Shown piece by piece: positions 1-12,379 of a stretch of DNA of 64,000 nucleotides. Below the pieces are notes generated by a model that searched no databases, was not told where the DNA came from, and worked only from the letters and a program-made list of their open reading frames with translations. This stretch comes from Pseudomonas sp. UBA4617 (lineage in GTDB: Bacteria > Pseudomonadota > Gammaproteobacteria > Pseudomonadales > Pseudomonadaceae). The position numbers were made by a program, and so were the translations under genes. Each line of letters opens with the position of its first letter. Within the stretch, counting starts at the first letter, position 1. The stretch is from NCBI RefSeq assembly GCF_002386445.1, contig NZ_DGIR01000012.1:1-64000 (forward strand). Reading direction: 5' to 3'.

Positions 1-32
1 CACCGGCGAAGCCGGTGCCATGCACCGCGGAG

Positions 33-65
33 TCGGCTTCGCGGGGCAAGCCCGCTCCCACAAGG
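33..65. repeat. REP-type repeat (P. putida family)
   Basis: A GC-rich imperfect hairpin ends in the CCCGCTCCCACA tail that recurs at about 1980, 36952-37030 and 60055. Such REP elements are dispersed between genes in P. putida genomes. It lies just beyond the infA terminator. Confidence 0.7.
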
Positions 66-95
66 TGCGATGCAAGCCTGACGTTTCACAGGCAC

Positions 96-125
96 AAAAA
101 AGCCCGGCACATGGCCGGGCTTTTT
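96..125 (-). terminator. Rho-independent terminator of infA
   Basis: An inverted repeat AGCCCGGC / GCCGGGCT is flanked by A-runs and T-runs on both sides, so it could work in both directions. It lies 12 bases past the infA stop. Confidence 0.85.
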
Positions 126-137
126 CATGGCTTGAGC

Positions 138-356
138 TTAGCGCGCACGGTAGGTGATGCGGCCCTTGCTCAGGTCGTACGGTGTCAGTTCGACGCGGAC
201 CTTGTCGCCAGTCAGAATGCGGATGTAGTTCTTGCGCATCTTTCCGGAGATGTGCGCGGTTACGACGTGCCCGTTTTCCAACTCCACGCGGAACATGGTG
301 TTGGGCAGGGTGTCGACGACAGTACCTTCCATTTCGAAGCTGTCTTCTTTCGACAT
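138..356 (-). CDS. infA: Translation initiation factor IF-1
   Basis: IF-1 binds the ribosomal A site during initiation and helps IF-2 and IF-3 select the initiator tRNA; it acts in the cytosol. The product is 72 residues, the exact usual length. It is a single S1/OB-fold domain starting [20 protein letters not shown], with the conserved stretches [19 protein letters not shown] and [13 protein letters not shown]. It is downstream of bpt and aat on the same strand and is followed by a strong hairpin terminator. The clpA gene that usually lies beyond infA would be left of the window. Confidence 0.98.
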
Positions 357-458
357 GCAGTAGAGCCCTCGGATCCAGTGTTGGCCCGACGCATAACCGC
401 ACCGGGCAAAAAAGTGGCGTGGATTATGCCCGAAAATTGTGTGTCAAGCCAATGCCTT

Positions 459-1166
459 TCAGTTGAGGGTAACCCAGCGCTGATTGATCAACAGTTCGAT
501 AGGCCGGTATTGCGTCTTGTAGTTCATTTTCTTGCAGTTCTTGATCCAGTAGCCCAGGTATACCGCCTCCAGGTCCTGGCGCACGGCTTCGGTGATCTGC
601 CAGAGGATGGCGAAGCGGCCCAGGCTGCGGCGTTCTTCTTCCGGCTCGTAGAAGGTGTACACCGCCGACAGGCCGTTGGGCAGCAGGTCGCACACGGCCA
701 CCGCCACCAGGCGGCCCTCCAGGCGAAACTCGTAGAACCAGCAGAACGGCAGGTCGCGTACCAGGAAGGTGGCAAACTGGTCGCGACTGGGCGGGTACAT
801 GTCACCGTCGGCATGGCGCGTTTCGATATAGCGTCGGTACAGGTCGAAGTACTCTTCCTTGAACGCCGGGCGCGCCGCGGTCACGGTCAGGTCGGCGTTG
901 CGCTTGAGGATGCGCCGTTGCTGACGGTTGGGAATGAAGCGCGCCGCCGGGATGCGCGCCGGTACGCAGGCATTGCAGTTCTGGCAATGCGGGCGGTACA
1001 GATGGTCGCCACTGCGGCGGAAGCCCATCTCCGACAAGTCGGCGTATACGTGCACGTCCATCGGCTGGCTGGGGTCGAGGAACAGCGTGGTGGCCTGCTC
1101 GTCGGGCAGGTAACTGCAGGAGTGGGGCTGAGTGGCATAGAACTTCAACCGCGCCAACTCTGTCAT
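459..1166 (-). CDS. bpt: Aspartate/glutamate leucyltransferase (arginyltransferase family, Bpt)
   Basis: This enzyme transfers an amino acid from aminoacyl-tRNA to the N-terminus of proteins that begin with Asp or Glu, marking them for ClpAP degradation. The start MTELARLKF is preferred over an in-frame TTG two codons upstream because GAGGGGG lies six bases before it; this gives the usual 235 residues. Visible family features are the N-terminal CSYLPDEQA and the cysteine pair HCQNCNACVPAR, followed by the GNAT-like C-terminal half. It lies 56 bases after aat, the other N-degron transferase, on the same strand. Bacterial Bpt prefers Leu-tRNA, whereas the eukaryotic ATE family uses Arg-tRNA. 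Confidence 0.95.
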   Translation of the reverse strand: MTELARLKFYATQPHSCSYLPDEQATTLFLDPSQPMDVHVYADLSEMGFRRSGDHLYRPHCQNCNACVPARIPAARFIPNRQQRRILKRNADLTVTAARPAFKEEYFDLYRRYIETRHADGDMYPPSRDQFATFLVRDLPFCWFYEFRLEGRLVAVAVCDLLPNGLSAVYTFYEPEEERRSLGRFAILWQITEAVRQDLEAVYLGYWIKNCKKMNYKTQYRPIELLINQRWVTLN

Positions 1167-1222
1167 GATCAACCCCCTCGGTGAGACGTTGCTTTAAGTG
1201 TATGCCAGCTCTGGGAACTCGC

Positions 1223-1903
1223 CTAGGCAACCCAGGTGGCGCTGTTGGGCTGGTCCAGGTGGCGGGCCAGGTAGCCGACGAACTCGGCGCGGCTGATGGC
1301 CACGGCGCCGAGGCTGTGCAGGTGGTTGGTCGGCATCTGGCAGTCGATGAGGACGAAGCCGGCCTGACGCAGGTGCTTGACCAGGGTCGCGAAGCCGACC
1401 TTGGAGGCGTTGTCGGCGCGGCTGAACATCGATTCGCCGAAGAACAGCTGGCCCATGGCCAGGCCGTACAGGCCGCCGACCAGTTCACCGTCCTGGCGTA
1501 CCTCCACCGAATGGGCGATGCCGCGCCGGTGCAGTTCGCAATAGGCGGCGCGCATGGTGTCGGTGATCCAGGTGCCATCGGCGTAGTCGCGGGGGGCGGC
1601 ACAGGCGGTGATTACGGCGGCGAAGTCCGTGTCGAAGCTGACCTGGTAGCGGCCCTGGCGCATCAGTTTGGCCAGCGAACGCGATACGTGCAACTGGTCC
1701 GGGAACAGCACCGTGCGTGGGTCGGGCGACCACCAGAGAATCGGCTGGCCGTCCTGGTACCACGGGAAGCAGCCATGGCGATAAGCCTGTACCAGGCGCT
1801 CGGGGCTCAGGTCGCCGCCGGCGGCCAGCAGGCCGTTGGGCTCGTGCAGGGCTTTTTCCAGGGGTGGGAAGGTCAGCGAGTCGCGGGTCAGCCAGGTGAG
1901 CAT
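1223..1903 (-). CDS. aat: Leucyl/phenylalanyl-tRNA--protein transferase
   Basis: Aat adds Leu or Phe to proteins with N-terminal Lys or Arg, completing the bacterial N-degron pathway that feeds ClpS/ClpAP. The 226-residue product begins MLTWLTRDSLTFPPLEKAL. It contains the typical GLLAAGGDLSPERLVQAYRH and GCFPWYQDGQPILWWSPDPR blocks and the EVRQDGELVGGLYGLAMG core. Length and order of blocks match the family. It leads the aat-bpt-infA series on the minus strand. A spaced promoter region with a REP-like repeat separates it from divergently transcribed ftsK. Confidence 0.97.
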   Translation of the reverse strand: MLTWLTRDSLTFPPLEKALHEPNGLLAAGGDLSPERLVQAYRHGCFPWYQDGQPILWWSPDPRTVLFPDQLHVSRSLAKLMRQGRYQVSFDTDFAAVITACAAPRDYADGTWITDTMRAAYCELHRRGIAHSVEVRQDGELVGGLYGLAMGQLFFGESMFSRADNASKVGFATLVKHLRQAGFVLIDCQMPTNHLHSLGAVAISRAEFVGYLARHLDQPNSATWVA

Positions 1904-2348
1904 GGTCTATCGTGCAGTGGGGGAGGGGAGCGGGCAGCATGGCTTGGGTGGGAGGCAGGGTCAATCTCTTTGGCTCCTTGGCGGGCACGCCCGCTCCCAC
2001 AGGAGCCCAGCAGCCATCAGGGTTTGCACCCGGCTCGTGGCAGTGTGCATGGCCGCGAAAAGGACGGCACAGGCGGTGAAAAAAGGCAATTTCCTACACA
2101 TTCAACAAAGCACAGGCACCATCCGCCACATTTGCTGTCACACCTGTGCAAAAACACAGCATAAGCCTTTGTCACAGAAGACAATGCGTGGTCAAATTGC
2201 AGCTATGTGAAAGTCGTCCCCGGCCAAGCCCCCATACGGCGCCCCGCCATGGCGGCCGGCGGGCAGTAATGTTAAAAGTAGTGGTTCATTGGCCGCACCG
2301 CCGGCCGATCACTATTGGACGCGCAGCACGCGCAGGAATACACGCGTT
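1904..2348. other. Intergenic region between aat and ftsK
   Basis: This 445-base divergent promoter region holds a REP-like repeat at about 1972-2003 and an AT-richer stretch around 2085-2215 that probably carries promoters. In many Pseudomonas genomes trxB lies between aat and ftsK, but no trxB reading frame is present here. No convincing small gene was seen. Confidence 0.6.
1972..2003. repeat. REP-type repeat
   Basis: A GCGGGC / GCCCGC hairpin is followed by the CTCCCACAGG tail shared with the other REP copies in the window. It lies upstream of aat. Confidence 0.6.
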
Positions 2349-4859
<2,511 letters not shown>

Positions 4860-4870
4860 TGAACACCTTG

Positions 4871-4902
4871 CCGGGCACCAACGGTGGTGCCCGGCCTATT
4901 TC
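4871..4902 (+). terminator. Hairpin after ftsK
   Basis: The inverted repeat CCGGGCACC / GGTGCCCGG is followed by CCTATTTC. The T-run is weak, so it may attenuate transcription into lolA and not end it fully. Confidence 0.55.
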
Positions 4903-4922
4903 AATGCTCGATGAGGATTCCC

Positions 4923-5546
4923 ATGCGCGCGATTCGCATGCTGCTGGTTTCTGCCCTGACCCTGGGCACGGTTACGGCCTATGCCGGTGAGCAAGATGTA
5001 CAACGCCTGACCCAACTGCTGGAAAAGTCGCAGACCATCGAGGCCAACTTTTCCCAGCTGACCCTGGATGCCGGGGGCACCAGCCTGCAGGAAACCTCCG
5101 GCAAGATGACAGTGAAGCGCCCGGGCCTGTTCTACTGGCACACCGATGCCCCGCAGGAGCAGGTGGTGGTTTCCGACGGCAAGAACGTCACCCTGTGGGA
5201 CCCGGACCTGGAACAGGCCACCATCAAGAAGCTCGACGTGCGCCTGAACCAGACCCCGGCGCTGCTGCTGTCCGGTGACGTGTCGAAGATCAGCCAGAGC
5301 TTCGATATCACCTCGAAGGAGCAGGGCGAAGTGATGGACTTCACCCTCAAGCCAAAGACCAAGGACACCCTGTTCGACTCGCTGCGCGTGTCGTTCCGCA
5401 AAGGCCTGATCAATGACATGCAGCTGATCGACAGCGTCGGCCAGCGCACCAACATCCTGTTCAATGGCGTCAAGGCCAACCAGGCGGTCCCGGACAGCAA
5501 GTTCAAGTTCGATATCCCGCAAGGCGCGGACGTCATCAAGGAGTAA
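4923..5546 (+). CDS. lolA: Outer-membrane lipoprotein carrier protein LolA
   Basis: LolA is the periplasmic chaperone that ferries lipoproteins from the LolCDE exporter to LolB at the outer membrane. The ATG at 4923, ten bases after a GAGGA site, gives 207 residues with a clear signal peptide (MRAIRMLLVSALTLGTVTAYAG). The mature part carries family blocks: NFSQLTLD, SGKMTVKRPGLFYWHTD, LWDPDLEQATIKKLD and a C-terminal FKFDIPQGADVIKE. ftsK-lolA-rarA-crcB-serS is a conserved order in gammaproteobacteria, and rarA follows after 12 bases. Confidence 0.96.
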   Translation: MRAIRMLLVSALTLGTVTAYAGEQDVQRLTQLLEKSQTIEANFSQLTLDAGGTSLQETSGKMTVKRPGLFYWHTDAPQEQVVVSDGKNVTLWDPDLEQATIKKLDVRLNQTPALLLSGDVSKISQSFDITSKEQGEVMDFTLKPKTKDTLFDSLRVSFRKGLINDMQLIDSVGQRTNILFNGVKANQAVPDSKFKFDIPQGADVIKE

Positions 5547-5558
5547 CCAGAACCCGCC

Positions 5559-6884
5559 ATGGACCTGTTTCGAAGCGAACCCGTCGCCCAGCCCCTGGCC
5601 GCCCGCCTGCGCCCGTCCAACCTGGACGAGTACGTCGGCCAGGAGCATCTGCTGGCGCGCGGCAAACCGCTGCGCGAAGCGCTGGAGCAGGGTGCGCTGC
5701 ATTCGATGATCTTCTGGGGGCCTCCAGGGGTGGGCAAGACCACCCTGGCGCGGCTGCTGGCGCAGTTCTGCGATGCTCACTTCGAAACGGTGTCGGCGGT
5801 ACTCGCCGGGGTGAAGGAGATTCGCCAGGCGGTCGAGGTGGCCAAGCAGCAGGCAGGCCAGTATGGCCGGCGCACCATCCTGTTCGTCGACGAAGTGCAC
5901 CGCTTCAACAAGTCGCAGCAGGACGCCTTCCTGCCGTACGTGGAAGACGGCACCCTGTTGTTCATTGGCGCTACCACCGAAAATCCGTCGTTCGAGCTGA
6001 ACAATGCGCTGCTGTCACGGGCGCGGGTGTACGTGCTCAAGAGCCTGGACGAGGCGGCGCTGCGCAAGCTGGTCAACCGCGCCCTGACCGAAGAGCGCGG
6101 CCTGGGCAAGCGCAACCTGCGCGTCAGCGATGACGCCTTCAGCATGCTGATGGCTGCTGCTGATGGCGATGGCCGGCGCATGCTCAACTTCCTCGAGAAT
6201 GCTTCCGACCTTGCCGAGGACGGCAGCGAGATCGGCGTCGAGATGCTGCAAAGCCTGCTCGGCGACAGCCGCCGCCGTTTCGACAAGGGTGGCGAGGCGT
6301 TCTATGACCAGATTTCCGCGCTGCACAAGTCGGTGCGCGGCTCCAACCCGGATGGCGCCCTGTACTGGTTCGCGCGCATGCTCGATGGCGGCTGCGACCC
6401 GCTGTACATCGCCCGTCGCGTGGTGCGCATGGCCAGCGAAGACATCGGCAACGCCGACCCGCGGGCGCTCAGCCTGTGCCTGGCCGCCTGGGACGTGCAG
6501 GAGCGCCTGGGCAGCCCCGAAGGCGAGCTGGCGGTGGCCCAGGCCATCACCTACCTGGCCTGCGCGCCGAAGAGCAATGCGGTGTACATGGGTTTCAAGG
6601 CCGCCCTGCGCGAGGCTGCCGAACACGGTTCGCTGGAAGTGCCGCTGCACTTGCGCAACGCCCCGACCAAATTGATGAAGCAATTGGGTTACGGCGACGA
6701 GTACCGCTACGCCCATGACGAGCCCGATGCCTACGCTGCCGGCGAGGATTACTTCCCCGAAGCGCTCGAACCGCGCCAGTACTACCAGCCAGTGCCGCGT
6801 GGCCTGGAACTGAAGATTGGCGAGAAGCTGCGTCATCTGGCCGAGCTCGACCGCAGCAGCCCCCGACAGCGGAGAAAACCGTGA
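5559..6884 (+). CDS. rarA: Replication-associated recombination protein A (RarA/MgsA)
   Basis: RarA is a AAA+ ATPase of the WRNIP1 family, related to clamp loaders, that acts at stalled replication forks. The 441-residue product has the Walker A GPPGVGKTTLARLL, Walker B LFVDEVHRFNKSQQDAFLP and sensor-1 FIGATTENPSFELN. The C-terminal tetramerisation domain begins near residue 250 (FYDQISALHKSVRGSNPDGALYW). Its stop codon overlaps the GTG start of crcB by four bases, so translation of the two is probably coupled. Confidence 0.96.
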   Translation: MDLFRSEPVAQPLAARLRPSNLDEYVGQEHLLARGKPLREALEQGALHSMIFWGPPGVGKTTLARLLAQFCDAHFETVSAVLAGVKEIRQAVEVAKQQAGQYGRRTILFVDEVHRFNKSQQDAFLPYVEDGTLLFIGATTENPSFELNNALLSRARVYVLKSLDEAALRKLVNRALTEERGLGKRNLRVSDDAFSMLMAAADGDGRRMLNFLENASDLAEDGSEIGVEMLQSLLGDSRRRFDKGGEAFYDQISALHKSVRGSNPDGALYWFARMLDGGCDPLYIARRVVRMASEDIGNADPRALSLCLAAWDVQERLGSPEGELAVAQAITYLACAPKSNAVYMGFKAALREAAEHGSLEVPLHLRNAPTKLMKQLGYGDEYRYAHDEPDAYAAGEDYFPEALEPRQYYQPVPRGLELKIGEKLRHLAELDRSSPRQRRKP

Positions 6885-7255
6885 TCGCATTGATTGCCGC
6901 CGTCAGCGCGGGCGGTATTGCCGGTACCTTGTTGCGCTTTGCCACCTCCAATTGGGTGGTTGCCCACTGGCCACGGCACTTCTATCTCGGTACGCTGGCG
7001 GTCAACCTGGTTGGCTGCCTGCTGATTGGCCTGCTCTATGGCCTGTTCCTGCACAAGCCGATGGTGCCGATCGAACTGCGCGCCGGTCTGATCGTCGGCT
7101 TTCTGGGCGGCCTGACGACTTTTTCTTCCTTGTCGCTGGATACCGTACGCCTGCTGGAAAGCGGGCAAGTGCCTCTGGCCCTGGGCTATACCGGTATCAG
7201 TGTGGTGGGCGGGTTGCTCGCGACCTGGGCCGGCCTGTCCCTGACCCGATTCTGA
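6881..7255 (+). CDS. crcB: Fluoride ion exporter CrcB/Fluc
   Basis: CrcB forms a dual-topology dimeric fluoride channel in the inner membrane. The 124-residue protein starts with GTG inside the rarA stop codon. It has four hydrophobic segments, the N-terminal GGIAGTLLRF block and the pore signature GFLGGLTTFSSLSLD, whose Phe and Thr/Ser residues line the fluoride path. There is no visible fluoride riboswitch: the gene has no leader of its own and depends on the upstream operon. Confidence 0.95.
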   Translation: MIALIAAVSAGGIAGTLLRFATSNWVVAHWPRHFYLGTLAVNLVGCLLIGLLYGLFLHKPMVPIELRAGLIVGFLGGLTTFSSLSLDTVRLLESGQVPLALGYTGISVVGGLLATWAGLSLTRF

Positions 7256-7285
7256 ACCAACACCTACACATAACGAGAGAACGAT

Positions 7286-8566
<1,281 letters not shown>

Positions 8567-9958
8567 ATGGATTACCTGCCGCTGTTCCACAAGCTGCAGG
8601 GCGGCCGCGTGCTGGTTGTCGGCGGCGGTGAGATCGCGCTGCGCAAGGCGCGCCTGCTGGCCGATGCCGGGGCCGCGCTGCGCGTGGTGGCGCCGGAGGT
8701 CGACGGCCAACTGGCCGCGCTGGCCCGGGAAGGTGGCGGTGAGGTGCTGGTGCGTGGCTATCAGGCAGCCGACCTGGTCGGTTGCCGGCTGGTGATCGCG
8801 GCCACCGACGACACCGGGCTCAATGCCCAGGTGTCGGCTGACGCGCAGGCCCTCAGCCTGCCGGTCAACGTGGTTGACGCGCCGGCCCTGTGTACGGTGA
8901 TTTTCCCCGCCATCGTCGACCGTTCGCCTTTGGTGATTGCAGTTTCCAGCGGCGGTGACGCGCCGGTGCTGGCGCGGTTGATTCGCGCCAAGCTCGAGGC
9001 CTGGATTCCATCGGCCTATGGCGAGCTGGCCGGGCTGGCGGCACGTTTCCGGCACAAGGTCAAATCCTTGTACCCGGACGTCAATCAGCGCCGCGGCTTC
9101 TGGGAAACCGTGTTCCAGGGCCCGATTGCCGAACGCCAGCTGGCCGGGCAGGGCGCCGAGGCCGAGCGCCTGTTACAGGCGATGGTGGACGGTGCGCCGG
9201 TACAGCAAGGTGGTGAGGTGTATCTGGTAGGTGCAGGCCCGGGCGACCCGGACCTGCTGACCTTCCGTGCCTTGCGCCTGATGCAGCAGGCCGACGTGGT
9301 GCTGTACGACCGCCTGGTGGCACCGGCAATCATCGATATGTGCCGGCGCGATGCCGAGCGTATCTATGTGGGCAAGCGTCGTTCCGACCATGCCGTGCCG
9401 CAGGACCAGATCAACCGCCTGCTGGTCGACTTGGCCAGACAGGGCAAGCGTGTATTGCGCCTGAAGGGCGGTGACCCGTTCATTTTCGGGCGCGGTGGCG
9501 AAGAGATCGAAGAGCTGGCCGGGCAGGGTATCCCGTTCCAGGTGGTGCCGGGCATAACCGCGGCCAGTGGTTGTTCCGCCTATGGCGGAATTCCGCTGAC
9601 CCACCGCGACTATGCCCAGTCGGTGCGTTTCGTGACCGGGCACCTGAAGGACGGCACCAGCAACCTGCCGTGGCATGACCTGGTGGCACCGGCACAGACG
9701 CTGGTGTTCTACATGGGCCTGGTCGGCTTGCCGACCATCTGTGCCGAGCTGATTCGCCATGGCCGCGCGGCCAGTACCCCGGCAGCCCTGGTGCAGCAGG
9801 GGACCACACGTAATCAGCGGGTGTTCACCGGTACCCTGGCGGATCTGCCTGAACTGGTGGCCCGGCATGAAGTGCATGCGCCGACCTTGGTGATCGTCGG
9901 GGAGGTGGTGCAGTTGCGTGACAAGCTGGCCTGGTTCGAAGGTTCGCAGAACAGCTGA
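8567..9958 (+). CDS. cysG: Siroheme synthase (uroporphyrinogen-III methyltransferase / precorrin-2 dehydrogenase / ferrochelatase)
   Basis: CysG makes siroheme, the cofactor of sulfite and nitrite reductases, from uroporphyrinogen III. The 463-residue bifunctional protein has an N-terminal NAD-dependent dehydrogenase/chelatase module with the Rossmann motif VVGGGEIALRKARLL (residues 17-31) and VIAATDDTGLNAQVS. The C-terminal SUMT domain begins near residue 217 with YLVGAGPGDPDLLTFRALR, followed by LKGGDPFIFGRGGEE and VVPGITAASGCSAYGGIPLT. Placement directly after serS is typical of Pseudomonas. A GC hairpin separates it from the convergent reductase gene. Confidence 0.97.
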   Translation: MDYLPLFHKLQGGRVLVVGGGEIALRKARLLADAGAALRVVAPEVDGQLAALAREGGGEVLVRGYQAADLVGCRLVIAATDDTGLNAQVSADAQALSLPVNVVDAPALCTVIFPAIVDRSPLVIAVSSGGDAPVLARLIRAKLEAWIPSAYGELAGLAARFRHKVKSLYPDVNQRRGFWETVFQGPIAERQLAGQGAEAERLLQAMVDGAPVQQGGEVYLVGAGPGDPDLLTFRALRLMQQADVVLYDRLVAPAIIDMCRRDAERIYVGKRRSDHAVPQDQINRLLVDLARQGKRVLRLKGGDPFIFGRGGEEIEELAGQGIPFQVVPGITAASGCSAYGGIPLTHRDYAQSVRFVTGHLKDGTSNLPWHDLVAPAQTLVFYMGLVGLPTICAELIRHGRAASTPAALVQQGTTRNQRVFTGTLADLPELVARHEVHAPTLVIVGEVVQLRDKLAWFEGSQNS

Positions 9959-9965
9959 AACCGCC

Positions 9966-9984
9966 GGGGCCGCAAAGCGGCCCC
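9966..9984. terminator. Hairpin between convergent cysG and reductase genes
   Basis: A perfect GGGGCCGC / GCGGCCCC stem with a three-base AAA loop sits in the 33 bases between two convergent stops. No T-run follows, so termination efficiency is uncertain. Confidence 0.55.
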
Positions 9985-9991
9985 GAATGCC

Positions 9992-10951
9992 TCAAACCTG
10001 CCAGATCCCTTCGCCCGGCAACCGCTCGCGATCATGCGGCAGGCTGAAATCCTGCAACGGCCCCTTGGGTACGATCCCGTTCGGGTTGATGGTCTTGTGG
10101 CTCAGGTAATAGTGTTTCTGGATATGCTCCATGTTCACCGTGCCCGCCACGCCCGGCCACTGGTACAGCTCGCGCAACCAGTTTGACAGGTTGTGATAAT
10201 CGCTCAGGCGCCGCAGGTTGCACTTGAAGTGGCCGTGGTACACCGCATCGAAGCGCACCAGGGTGGTGAACAGCCGCACATCGGCCTCGGTCAGGTATTC
10301 GCCCGCCAGGTAGCGGTTGCGGCTGAGCAGGTCTTCCAGATAGTCCAGTTCGTTGAATACATCGTCGAAAGCCGCTTCGTAGGCCTCCTGCGTGGTGGCG
10401 AAGCCAGCGCGGTATACGCCATTGTTCACCGCTGGGTAGATGCGCTCGTTCAGTGCCTCGATGGTCGGACGCAGCGGCGCGGGGTAGAGGTCCAGTGTAT
10501 TGCCGGTCAACTCGTTGAACGCGCTGTTGAAGATGCGGATGATCTCCGACGATTCGTTGTTGACGATGCGCTTGGCTTGCTTGTCCCACAGCACCGGTAC
10601 TGTCACGCGGCCGGTGTAGTGTGGATCATCCTGGGTATAGCGCTGATGCAGGTACTGCAAGGCGTCGAGGTGGTCACCGGAGGAGCCTTGCTGCTGATCG
10701 AAGGTCCAGCCATGGTCCTGCATCAGCCAGCTGACCACCGATACATCGATCAGGGGCTCCAGGCCTTTGAGCGCGCGGACGATCAAGGTGCGGTGGGCCC
10801 ATGGACAGGCCAGCGAGACATACAGGTGGTAACGGCCGGCTTCGGGGGCGGGCAGCGGGTTGCGGCGCTGGGCATTTTCACGCTTGAAGGTGCCGTCCTT
10901 GCCGTTTTCATACCACTGGTCATGCCAGCGGCCATCGATCAAAAGGCCCAT
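9992..10951 (-). CDS. Glutathionyl-hydroquinone reductase (GST superfamily, YqjG-like)
   Basis: Enzymes of this Xi/omega-like class reduce glutathionyl-hydroquinones back to free hydroquinone through a catalytic cysteine. The start MGLLIDGRW is chosen because AGGAG lies seven bases upstream; the product has 319 residues, normal for the family. The thioredoxin-like N-terminal part holds the catalytic Cys in VSLACPWAHRTLI (Cys49). The all-helical C-terminal domain includes LYPAPLRPTIEALNERIYPAVNNGVYRAGF and the tyrosine-rich region typical of this class. It is monocistronic. The exact substrate cannot be told from sequence. Confidence 0.9.
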   Translation of the reverse strand: MGLLIDGRWHDQWYENGKDGTFKRENAQRRNPLPAPEAGRYHLYVSLACPWAHRTLIVRALKGLEPLIDVSVVSWLMQDHGWTFDQQQGSSGDHLDALQYLHQRYTQDDPHYTGRVTVPVLWDKQAKRIVNNESSEIIRIFNSAFNELTGNTLDLYPAPLRPTIEALNERIYPAVNNGVYRAGFATTQEAYEAAFDDVFNELDYLEDLLSRNRYLAGEYLTEADVRLFTTLVRFDAVYHGHFKCNLRRLSDYHNLSNWLRELYQWPGVAGTVNMEHIQKHYYLSHKTINPNGIVPKGPLQDFSLPHDRERLPGEGIWQV

Positions 10952-11045
10952 GCTGAGCTCCTGAAACAAAGTTGTTTGTCGTTGGAGCTCAGTCTAGGCC
11001 AAATCGTTCGAAAAAATAGCGTAAAGATCCGGGGCTTATAATCGA

Positions 11046-12047
11046 TTAGATCGATTGGTTTCGTGCTTGCCAATAGCCTCGGGCTGTTGCGAACGCCTCT
11101 TCGCGGCCCTGGCCCAAGCCGCGAAGGGCCAGGGCCATGGTGGCGATGACAGCCTTCTCGCCATAGCTGTCTTCAACCTCGCCACGCCAGAAAGCCAGCA
11201 GGTGCTCGGCTTGCAGGCTGGGTGGCTTGACGTGACGGCGCTCGCTCAGCGCAGGCCACTCTTCATCCCAGGCCTCGCCTGCCGTGGTGCCGTAAAGGTG
11301 GCTGATGACATCAGGGTTGACCTCGATCTCGCCACCATCGCCCTTGATCACCAGCGCATGGTCGCCCAGCAGGCGGCTGGCCTCGCGGTGGACTGCCTGG
11401 TAACCGGGGTGAAAAATGCTCTGCAGGCCACAGCGCGCGCCCAGCGGGTTGAGGACCCGGGCCAGCGAGTGGATCGGTGAGCGCAGGCCCAGGGTATTGC
11501 GCAGGTCGATCATACGCTGCAACTGCGGCGCCCAATCCTGCAGCGGGAAGAACGCCAGCTGATGCTGGTCGAGTGCCTCGGCAACGGCTGCCCAGCTGCG
11601 GCACGGGGGGATCTGCAACAGGCCGAGCAGTTGTTCGGTATACATGCGCCCGGCGGTATGTGCGCCGCCGCCATGCATCAAGATGCGCACACCATTGCTG
11701 GCCAGACACTTGGCGGCCAGCAGGTACCATGGCAGATGGCGCTTCTTGCCGGCGTACGTGGGCCAGTCCAGGTCTACGGTGATGCGCGGGGCCTGCAGGT
11801 GCGCGCGCAGTGCCTCGGTGAAGCCGGCCAGTTCTTCTGCGCTTTCTTCCTTGTGTCGCAGCAGCATGAGGAAGGCACCGAGCTGGGCGTCTTCGACCTT
11901 GTCTTCCAACAGCAGGGTCATGGCCGCGCGAGCCTCTTCACGGGTCAGGCCTCGCGCGCCGCGCTTGCCTTTGCCAAGAATGCGCACGAATTCGGCGAAC
12001 GGGTGTTCGGTCGGGGTTTCCAGGGTGAGTGGGCGTGGCTGGGTCAT
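11046..12047 (-). CDS. ybiB: TrpD2/YbiB-like glycosyltransferase-family protein
   Basis: The protein resembles anthranilate phosphoribosyltransferase (GREEN ... KGKRGARGLTREEARAAM) but belongs to the TrpD2/YbiB branch, whose members bind nucleic acid and may have no PRT activity. It has 333 residues. The ATG at 12047 overlaps the end of tusE by four bases, which fixes both the start and the operon. Blocks visible are LLEDKVEDAQLGAFLMLLRHK, HLPWYLLAAKCLASNGVRILMHGG and VIKGDGGEIEVNPD. It is the last gene of the tusDCBE cluster, a pairing common in Pseudomonas. Its role in tRNA thiolation is unproven. Confidence 0.88.
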   Translation of the reverse strand: MTQPRPLTLETPTEHPFAEFVRILGKGKRGARGLTREEARAAMTLLLEDKVEDAQLGAFLMLLRHKEESAEELAGFTEALRAHLQAPRITVDLDWPTYAGKKRHLPWYLLAAKCLASNGVRILMHGGGAHTAGRMYTEQLLGLLQIPPCRSWAAVAEALDQHQLAFFPLQDWAPQLQRMIDLRNTLGLRSPIHSLARVLNPLGARCGLQSIFHPGYQAVHREASRLLGDHALVIKGDGGEIEVNPDVISHLYGTTAGEAWDEEWPALSERRHVKPPSLQAEHLLAFWRGEVEDSYGEKAVIATMALALRGLGQGREEAFATARGYWQARNQSI

Positions 12048-12379
12048 ATGCAGTTGGTCGGTTTGGGCAGGCCCGCCAGCTTGGCGGCGAGTTTGGCGGG
12101 AGTGCCGTTGAACAGGCGGTTCAGGTGCGGGCTGTTGCCCTTGTCCGGGCCCAGTTTGAGTGCCGTGTACTTGATCAGCGGGCGGGTGGCCGGGGACAGC
12201 TGGTATTCCTGGTAGAACTGGCGCAACAGTTCGAGGATCTCCCAGTGGTCCGCAGTCAGCGGGATGCCCTCGCGCGCGGCCAACGCCTCGGCAGCGGCAG
12301 GTGACCAGTCCTGCAGGTCGACCAGGAAACCGTCCTTGTCCAGGGCGATCGCCTGATCGCCAACGGTGAGCGTATTCAT
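12044..12379 (-). CDS. tusE: Sulfur relay protein TusE (DsrC family)
   Basis: TusE takes sulfur from the TusBCD complex and hands it to MnmA for 2-thiolation of the wobble uridine of tRNAs for Lys, Glu and Gln. The 111-residue protein starts MNTLTVGDQAIALDKDGFL. It ends with the flexible arm KPTNCI, whose penultimate Cys110 is the sulfur-carrying residue. The second conserved DsrC cysteine of dissimilatory organisms is absent, as in true TusE. It overlaps the tusB stop by four bases. Confidence 0.95.
   Translation of the reverse strand: MNTLTVGDQAIALDKDGFLVDLQDWSPAAAEALAAREGIPLTADHWEILELLRQFYQEYQLSPATRPLIKYTALKLGPDKGNSPHLNRLFNGTPAKLAAKLAGLPKPTNCI

Noticed and set aside
6850..6885. Fluoride riboswitch before crcB
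   Set aside because: crcB starts inside the rarA stop codon, so there is no leader to hold one.
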